Shown in pieces: positions 57,036 to 64,000 of a stretch of 64,000 bases of DNA. Each line of letters begins with the position of its first letter. Within the stretch, counting starts at the first letter, position 1. A program made the translations under genes and the position numbers. The stretch comes from Sanderia malayensis. Lineage: Eukaryota > Cnidaria > Scyphozoa > Semaeostomeae > Pelagiidae. Location: contig RQOL01000824.1 in assembly GCA_013076295.1 (NCBI GenBank), positions 3,348,001 to 3,412,000 of the forward strand. Direction: 5' to 3'. The notes under the pieces are model-generated. The model had not been told where the DNA came from. It saw nothing but the letters and a program-made list of their open reading frames with translations, and did no database searches.

Positions 57036-57064
57036 CTCAATTGATTGATTGATTGATTGATTTT
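57036..57064. repeat. (GATT)n microsatellite
   Basis: Five to six tandem GATT units; a longer run of the same unit is at 57626-57684. Confidence 0.9.
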
Positions 57065-57625
57065 GTTCTTTTTTTTGCAATTTTTTTTTAGATTTCTTAA
57101 CTTGAATCAACACTTGGCCATGTTTTTATACCGAAAGGCCGCCGGTTCACATATCTCAACAAAAAAAACTGGAATTCTACTTTATGTACAACATATAAAT
57201 TTAAGGTAATCAATCCTGCATATTGCTTCCACTAGTTCAATGTTTGCTGTGTCAACTTCAACCTTTGTTCGCCTATTCCTGGAACCTCGAATGCACAGTA
57301 TAGCACTGCGAAGAAGTGCAAAAGACAGTTTTGCGCGAATCCAGTTTGTGACGGATGAAATTGGCAGATCTCGTTTTTCTGCAATCTTTGTAGATAATAC
57401 GGATATATATTTTTCGGCTTCTCTTCCTGAACCACCATTGTGGGCAAAAACCAAAGTGTGAATGAGCCATGCTCAACTTGTGAAACGCGTTGACTGTACG
57501 CACGTTTCTTCTCTCTTTCATTGGCTGCAAACGTGTTCTGTAGCTTTTGGTTTCGGTATGACGGTGCAAATGGCTTGAATACCCTTACATCAAAAATGCA
57601 CTTTGTTCCCTCTGCCAAAAGCCAT

Positions 57626-57649
57626 TGATTGATTGATTGATTGATTGAG

Positions 57650-57684
<35 letters not shown>
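57626..57684. repeat. (GATT)n microsatellite
   Basis: About 14 tandem GATT units with one GAGT variant. Confidence 0.95.
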
Positions 57685-57685
<1 letters not shown>

Positions 57686-57725
57686 AGGGAATTGCAAGAG
57701 ACCAAATTGACCAAATGCAGAGAGT

Positions 57726-58056
57726 TACCGTATTTCCTTGATTAAACGCCCCCCTCGATTAGAAGCCCCCTCGAATAAACGCCCCTTATGCCACTAACTT
57801 TTGAAATAAACGCCCCCTTTGATTAAACGCCCCCCACACAACAATTTTTTAAGTTGGTGTAGTGTATTGTTGTTTGATAAAGGCAAGGCACAACTAAACC
57901 ATTTTTTCTTTTTCTGGACCCAATGACACAGGCTGTAATCTTGTACTTTCTAATAAACGCCCCTCCTCGAATAATGGCCCCCATCGATTAGGCGCCCCCT
58001 CAAAAAGTGCCGAGATTAATAAACGCCCCGGGGCGTTTAATCGAGGAAGTACGGTA
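57726..58056. mobile_element. Inverted-repeat element, ACCGTA family (CGCCCC type)
   Basis: TACCGTATTTCCTTGATTAA opens; TTTAATCGAGGAAGTACGGTA closes 331 bp later. AAACGCCCCC-type blocks fill both halves in inverted order. The termini relate it to the 16643 and 32994 elements. Confidence 0.8.
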
Positions 58057-58169
58057 GAAAGCAGTGGGTGCGAAACATGAGGATGTTATTACAGTGGACA
58101 TCAGCCGTCTTGAACTCTGAGTGAAGGGACCGACACCGAAGAGACGTTGTGATAACATCTGCCATATAT

Positions 58170-59500
58170 ACATTTTACAAAGCGACGAAAAAAGAGGAAT
58201 TATCAAAATTGACAAAGCATCAAATTTCGGAAAAGGTTCCACAAGGTAGTTTAAGTTGTAGTCTATTGTACTTCATGTTGATCTTGTTGAGATTATATGA
58301 GCCTTTTTACATGAAGGCTGGTTAGATTGGTTGAGGAAAATGGTTTGGCAAAGCGGGTTGGTCAAAGCTTGTTAGCATAACCGAGCTAGTAAAATGGAAC
58401 ATACTTTATAATGACTTAGACTAATTTTGATGTATTTACTCATTGCTAAGTTGGTGTTTTCACACATTACTGCACCCGACTTATAAATTATGCACAAAGT
58501 TAAGAAAGCGCAAACACTTAGGGCTTGTTTACATGGAAGCAGGCTGGCTCACCTGAGCGAAATACAAGTAAACAATGAATTTCGTTGTTATGTCTAGTTG
58601 CGTTTACATGAAAGGCGGGCTGGTTCGGTCAGGCGAGATCCGTGAAAGAGGCAGACGGATCCCGCCTGACCAAGTTTTGCGCGAACAATAAATTCTTTGC
58701 AATGCTAACAAGACGCTTGATGCAAAGAAAAGACAATTAAATTGGGTAACCAGCAAAGCTATTAAACAAGAAGAGACGCTGGCGCCACAAGTTAAAAACA
58801 CTCACCGATGTAAAAATGCAGTATAATGTTGCCAGGGACATATGTAAAAAAATCCTACTTCCTAGCGTCTTTACATGAAAAGCGGGCTGCCCAGGAAGAC
58901 GAAGTGATCATGAAAAGTAAAACAGAACGCATGCGCACAAGGAACTGTTTTGGCGCGAATTCGTAATTTTGTATTTGTGTTTTTAACTCTTGACTGACAT
59001 CATGGCTGCTAACAAGACGCTTGATGCAAAGAAAAGACAATTTAATTGGGTCACCAGTAAAGCTATTAAACAAGAAGAGAACGATGCGTTGTTTTGAGTC
59101 ATGTTGAAATGTTACTGAAAAGAATATCAAAATCTGATCTGATATCTGATTAAGTTTGACGCTAAAAGCTCTTCAATCCCGTTTGTTAGTGTTTCAACGA
59201 GGCTGGCCCGGTTAACCGATACAGAGATTTTCTTGCCATGTAAACGCTTGAAAATGTTAGCCCGCATGGACGAGCAAGCTCGCCTACCCGGGTTGGCCCT
59301 CCTCATGTAAACAGGCCCTCATTGATAGACCTCTTGCTATTCACCTGATCATTTCTCCTGCAGATTCAGTATTCTGTATGGTGACATGTGTCAATGCTAA
59401 TTGCGGATAACATGAAAGAAGATGGTTTTTCATTTAACCTGTTTTCTCCCAACTAAATACGCAGGTTTGTTGCACATTCAAAAATAGACAAGCAATGCAG
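58170..59500 (+). pseudogene. FReD gene relic lacking the fibrinogen exon
   Basis: 58177-58390 matches the end of FReD exon 1 and the start of its intron (for example GGTTAGATTGGTTGAG and GCAAAGCGGGTTGGTC). It then jumps at 58390 to sequence matching the 3' flank of the intact gene (GGAACATACTTTAT and following), so all of exon 2 is deleted. The 3' flank resumes after a 0.8-kb insertion at 59322-59500 (TTCAGTATTCTGTATGGT). Intron sequence is retained, so it is not a retrocopy. Confidence 0.85.
58521..59318. mobile_element. About 0.8-kb TIR element inserted in the FReD relic
   Basis: The ends are GGGCTTGTTTACATGGA and, inverted, GGGCCTGTTTACATGA. Flanks read TTA and TCA, possibly a mutated 3-bp target duplication. 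The interior contains a direct duplication of about 75 bp (AAGACGCTTGATGCAAAGAA at 58709 and 59017) and further TTTACATGAAA copies. No transposase frame was seen. Aligning with 56860-56880 gives the uninterrupted state. Confidence 0.8.
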
Positions 59501-59562
59501 AAAAATCAGTGGGTGCGAAACATGGGGCTGTTACTACAGTTCACATTCGCCGTCTTCAAATC

Positions 59563-59837
59563 TAAGGCCCCGTTTACACGAGACCGGTTCACTTTTGATC
59601 CGTATCAAAAGTGATACAGATAGGTTGCGTTTACATGGAGGATCAAAAGTAAGCCGGATTCGCTGTTTACACGAGACCGGATCACTTTAAAAACGTCTTG
59701 CTAGAAGGATCAGAATTGATCTGGCTATCCGTATCTATTTTGATGCGGATTGCTTGGTCTCGTGTAAGCGGGAGGCGTATCCGTATCAATTTTGTTTCGG
59801 ATTCAAATGGATCCGGTCTCGTGTAAACGGGGCCTAA
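59563..59837. mobile_element. Harbinger-like MITE with TAA target duplication
   Basis: Terminal inverted repeats GGCCCCGTTTACACGAGACC (22 bp in all, to ...GG) bound 269 bp at 59566-59834 and are flanked by TAA on both sides. The 3-bp TWA duplication is typical of PIF/Harbinger elements. The related sequence at 58100-58150 lacks the insertion. Confidence 0.85.
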
Positions 59838-60005
59838 GTGAAGGGATATTGTGATAACACCTGCCGTATAGCCAAAGAAAGACTAGCTTTGAATTAACGT
59901 ACATATCCTAATAGCGAACATAAATTTTTACTTTTTAGACAAGACATGAAAAGGAATAAGAAATTTTGTTTCATAGGTTCATCAAAAGAGCAATTTTTGA
60001 CCAGT

Positions 60006-60480
60006 ATCTCTACCATAAACACTTGGAATTTAAAGGTAGAAACTAGCGACTTTAACATAACCTAATTGAAAAATTGTCAGAGAACTGACGACTAACGTTC
60101 GACTTCTAGGACTCAAGGCTAGAACTTAAAAAAAATTTCAAACATTTTCAGATTTTCCTGTTCCTTCACAGAATAAACTTTGTCCATTGTCTCTACCATA
60201 AATACTTGGAATGTAGAGCCAGAATCTAGCGACTTTATCATTACTTAATGCAAAAATTAGCGGTGAACTGACGACTAACCTGCTAATACTCTGACTCAAA
60301 GCCACAACTTCAAAAAATGTTCAAATATTTTTCAAGATTCCTGCTCTTCATAGGTTTCTGCACAGAGTCAACTTTTTCCAGTGTCTCTAACATATATACT
60401 TGGATTGTAAAGCTGGAATCTAGCAACTTTAACATTACCTAATGCAAGAATAGACAGTGAACTGACGACTAACCTTCCAA
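60006..60480. repeat. Degenerate tandem repeat of about 185-195 bp
   Basis: Two and a half copies: TCTCTACCATAAACACTTGG, then CTAGCGACTTTAACAT and GAACTGACGACTAAC recur in order starting near 60007, 60187 and 60380. No gene was recognised in 59838-61550. Confidence 0.85.
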
Positions 60481-61552
60481 TTCAAGGCCACAACATCGGC
60501 CAAAATCCTGGGATTGAGCAAGAAGTTACTTTTCCAATCTAGGAATGATAGAGAATGCTTCAAAAATCTATTGTGAATATTTGTTAACTCAGGTTTTGTC
60601 CGAGAGGAAATACAGTCGTGGAGTGGCTCTTTCTGTAGTATATGCATCCCAGAGTTTGGGAACTGTAGCCAGATATTTGGTAAGAAGTGTTTTGCATGCA
60701 ATGTTTCTGATACACTGAGGCATTACGCTGTGTTTTGCATTAGGATTATTTTAGATTGACCCAAGGCCACGACTGGAGCACTCCTGGAACCCGTACACGT
60801 GTATTGGATCGCATCTTCACACTTTCATGCAAGTGCACTAGCTAACCAGGCTCACTTAAAAATGTAGTAAGTCTGAAATACAAGCTCTTGCAATAACCAC
60901 CCACACACAACAATGTTAAGTTTCCTCAAATAGATTATTTTTAAATTCAAGAGGATATGAGCAAATAGTTATTTTGTAGGGCCTACAGATTCGCCATTAC
61001 ATGTTAGAAATTTTTCGTTGAGTTTTAACACTGAACTGAATGACTTGTAAAGTAAATGTCAGCTCCCATCCCTACAATTGCCGACGCATCCACATTCCAC
61101 TATCCATAAGTCCATGACCGCCTAAACCAAGCGAAGCGCATAATGTTACAAGATTAATCACAACAGTTACAAAATACACGCATTTTTTTTATAAGCAATT
61201 TCAACTCGGGCTCAGAACTAAAAATTGCTTAGCTGGAAGGCAAATTTGAGCACTCAAAATTGCTTAGCAATTGCTTGACATTTTGTTCGTGTTTTTTGAA
61301 AATAGATTAGAAAAAGGTTATTCCTGTTAATAAGATGGTGTCAGTTCACATTTCCTGTTAAGTACTGAAAATACAATTTTTCAAATTGCTCAGCAGTCTT
61401 CAATCCAGTACTAAAATTGCTTAACTTTTTGTGCGTCATCGTGCTCGTGGTCCCGCCTTGCTACAGCGTGCCCAGCATCTAGTATGGCACGTCATGTTGT
61501 TTGTTGTTTCAACAAGTTTACATTTTATCCAATGAAAAATTTGCAAAATGAT

Positions 61553-61740
61553 ATCATACCTGGTAGCCTCATCTCAAATCAAAAGTGAACGTTTGAATCT
61601 GAGGCACATACCTTATGTGGGCAAGTAAACAGAAACACGTGTTCTGTGTTCTGTGTTTCTGCTTACTTTCCCATATAAGGTATGTGCCTCAGATTCGCAC
61701 GTTCACTTTTGATTTGGAATGAGGCTATACCAGGTATGAT
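61553..61740. repeat. Long hairpin with about 87-bp inverted arms
   Basis: 61553-61638 (ATCATACCTGGTAGCCTCAT onward) is inverted at about 61651-61740 with roughly 90% match and a loop of about 12 nt. It is probably a foldback element. Confidence 0.9.
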
Positions 61741-61806
61741 GTCGCTTCTGGTCTTGAAACAATTTTTTTTGAATTTGCTGCGTTCAATCCTGAAAATTAA
61801 TTCCAG

Positions 61807-61850
61807 CAGTGGCGGATCCAGAGGGGTGCAAAGGGTGCAAGCGCATTGGG
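61807..61850. mobile_element. hAT-like element terminus at the duplication border
   Basis: CAGTGGCGGATCCAGAGGGG followed by TGCAAAGGGTGCAAGCGCA looks like a hAT transposon end. It sits immediately left of the right-hand duplicated segment and is absent from the left copy's border. Confidence 0.45.
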
Positions 61851-63845
61851 TCCAAGCCGGCCGCAACAAGCCAAAGTGCAAAAAACGTCAGCAACGTTGT
61901 GCAGGTGTGCCAATTGAATGAAAAATTAACTTATTGAAAAATTGAACTATTTTCACAATGGCAAAGCATAACCGTCACAATCGCTTAAGAAAACCACTAC
62001 AAGGAAAGAGCATGGTGAAGTGAAAATAGCTTTGAATTGAGTTCTGTACCGATCAAAGTTTGAAATAAAAATGTTTGGAAAATATTAGCATAGAAATTAT
62101 ACAGGTGGAGATGGATAAAACAAATCGTAAAGAAACCGTTTTAATTTGTTAAAGCCAATAAAAAATGGGCGGGTTGCCCAAAGGCATTTTCAAACTTGGT
62201 TCAGCTGGAAAAATTTTGTCAACAGAGTATTGAATACAGCCGAAATATCCTTTTATATGTAGGATTTTAAATGAATTTCAGTAACAAGTAACAATGAAAA
62301 GCATAACCAGAAGCTTAATTTTATTAGGAACACGATGTAATATTTTCCTATAATTGTTACAATTGCAAGAAATTGTTAAATTGGTTGCCCGAATCGATAT
62401 TTTTAAAACTTCAGTAACGTGTTTATGTTGTCCAAATCATGAGTTATCGGCTCGAATATTCGATGGAACGTATTGTGTGCCGAATAATCGATTATTCGAT
62501 TGTTCGATTCCATACACTGCCAAGAAACTTAGTTATTTAAACCGGTCACCACAACCCACCAATATAACAATAAATATAAGTTTTAGGTAATTTAAAATGC
62601 GGAAAAGAAATGATTAAATACACGAAGTTTTGAGCTTTACTTTTTTAATCGGGTGGTGCGTAACTTATGCTCACTAAGTGTACTTATAACTTTGAACATG
62701 CGCCTGCGCATTTCGAAATATCTTGGCTGCCAGACAGGTATTGGTTTTTTTAATTACATCAAACGAAGATTCACATCAAAAGTAGTAATATAATAGAATA
62801 TAAGAACTACATTTACTTCTATTTTTTTTACTTAATTTTGTACATGTTGGCTATTTCAATGTTGTCAACGTCACTTATTATTCGCGCAAAAGAAATAATT
62901 AAATACACGACGTTTCTAGTTTTACTAGTCTTCAGGTGACAGCTTTACACGTCTTCACACCTGAAGACGAGTAAACTGAAAATGATAAAAGGTCAAGACA
63001 GTTACATGAAAAATATTTACATTTTTCAAAATTTCAAAACATTCTCTTTTAAATGAGAGAGAATTTGCGTGGCTTTGAGTGAAAGAAATTATAATTATTG
63101 GAGTTTTAATTACTTTACTTCGATAAATTTTTATGAAAATTTTTTAAGAGACACCTTCGCAGTTTTCTTTAAATATTATTACAAAACAATATGATATAGT
63201 TTAAATTATGTTTTCACTTGAAAATTTATGAAATTCTGAGTATATTTCTGCTGAAGAAATTCGCGATTGAAACCCGTTTGGTAGTTTTACATTGTTATGT
63301 AAATTTTCTTGCTTAGGCCTCGGTCCACTTTTAGACGCCATTTTTATCAAGCGTTGCAATACTTTTGGAACCCCAGTGTACGTACAGAAAGTGGCAAAGT
63401 AAAATCGGAAGTGCTTTAAATTGACACAAAAAGCCTCTCTCCACCAAAGTTCCGATCTCTAGCGATATATTCGAGGCAGTAAAATTAACTGTATCCACGA
63501 TCCCTCTTTTAAAGATTCAACTTTTAAGGGTTCCCGCTTATAAATATTCCCACGGTCCCGTGTTCCCATATTCCGAGGTTCCTGTATTCCGTTCCATCTT
63601 TTAGAGATGACCTACGTAACGATTTTTTTCTCGGTCTTCTTGTCTACCATGTCTGGTTGCGTACCCTGCCAGGGCACGCGCTTGTTTTTGGATATTGTGG
63701 GAACGCGGGTATAAACATATATACCGTGAATGTCTGCCGTGAGAATATCAAAGCGTGCCGTGGCCGTGCCCAGCGGACAAATTAGCTAATTTGTTATGGA
63801 AGTAAAGCCAATGAGAAAATATTGTTTAATCAAACCGTGAGAGTG

Positions 63846-63853
63846 TATAAATA
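63846..63853 (+). promoter_or_regulatory. TATA box of the second FReD copy
   Basis: TATAAATA at exactly the spacing seen in the first copy (92 bp before the next ATG). Confidence 0.65.
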
Positions 63854-63944
63854 GACGTGCTTCAATACATTTTCGAATCTCTTTCAGACAGGCAGGGAAG
63901 CGAGTTAGCTGGATGACCTCCACAGTTGCCTTTCAAAGCATAAA

Positions 63945-64000
63945 ATGGAAGTCAAGTTAAGTCTCATCATTGTAATACTCATAATTGGCAATAAAGTTGA
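63945..64000 (+). CDS. Second FReD gene copy, first 18 codons only
   Basis: The ATG and signal-peptide codons (MEVKLSLIIVILIIGNKV) are identical to those of the gene at 55592. The window ends inside exon 1, so it cannot be told whether this copy is intact. Confidence 0.8.
   Translation, partial: MEVKLSLIIVILIIGNKV

Larger units (their letters stand above)
61847..64000 (+). repeat. Segmental duplication, right copy (runs off the window)
   Basis: Partner of 53501-55651; see that entry. It includes the FReD promoter and the start of its first exon. Confidence 0.95.

Noticed and set aside
57232..57714. 160-codon minus-strand frame with Ser-Ile-Asn-Gln repeats
   Set aside because: Its N-terminal third is the (GATT)n microsatellite translated. 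The rest lacks any recognisable motif and lies in FReD intergenic sequence.

Overview
This is a window of an animal nuclear genome. It has introns with GT-AG borders, a 75-exon gene, dispersed inverted-repeat elements, satellites and TTAGGG-type interstitial telomere repeats. The mix of a MULE/SWIM transposase-like gene, a fibrinogen-domain gene array and many short inverted-repeat elements ending in ACCGTAAATCCTCGAAT suggests a cnidarian, perhaps an anthozoan. That assignment is inference from remembered family distributions, not a proof.

Layout, left to right. 29-854 (-) holds the first four exons of proteasome subunit beta-1 (PSMB6-like); the rest lies beyond the left edge. 1132-4425 (-) is a three-exon gene for a MULE-transposase-derived SWIM zinc-finger protein that has lost two of its three catalytic acids. 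It shares a 391-bp divergent promoter interval with 4817-5620 (+), a membrane-anchored ABHD14-like alpha/beta-hydrolase whose catalytic His is replaced. 5940-7364 (+) is TAF10 in four exons, with a polyadenylation signal 35 bp after the stop. It converges on VPS13D (-), which fills 8188-51797.

I traced VPS13D from its chorein start to its stop in 75 exons, about 12.9 kb of coding sequence or roughly 4,290 residues. Nearly all junctions agree in phase; exceptions are named. The chorein N-terminus, six VAB repeats, the ricin-like segment and the C-terminal helical and PH-like parts are present. The UBA domain of vertebrate VPS13D is not visible. Its introns carry most of the repeats in the window, including a 137-bp satellite with embedded telomere repeats arranged in higher-order trimers (42.1-44.2 kb), an 18-bp minisatellite that looks as if it grew out of a splice acceptor (46.2 kb), and a 52-bp compound tandem repeat (14.5-15.3 kb).

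51.8-64 kb (+) is a fibrinogen-related gene cluster: one intact two-exon secreted FReD gene (55592-56757), a relic lacking the fibrinogen exon (58.2-59.5 kb) that was invaded by two TIR elements, and the start of another copy at 63945. A flanking segment of about 2.15 kb is repeated with an offset of about 8.35 kb and is almost identical over its last 1.7 kb, promoter included.

The housekeeping genes (proteasome, TFIID/SAGA, lipid transfer) form no obvious pathway together. The FReD array is a separate, fast-changing neighbourhood. No tRNA, rRNA or CRISPR feature was recognised.
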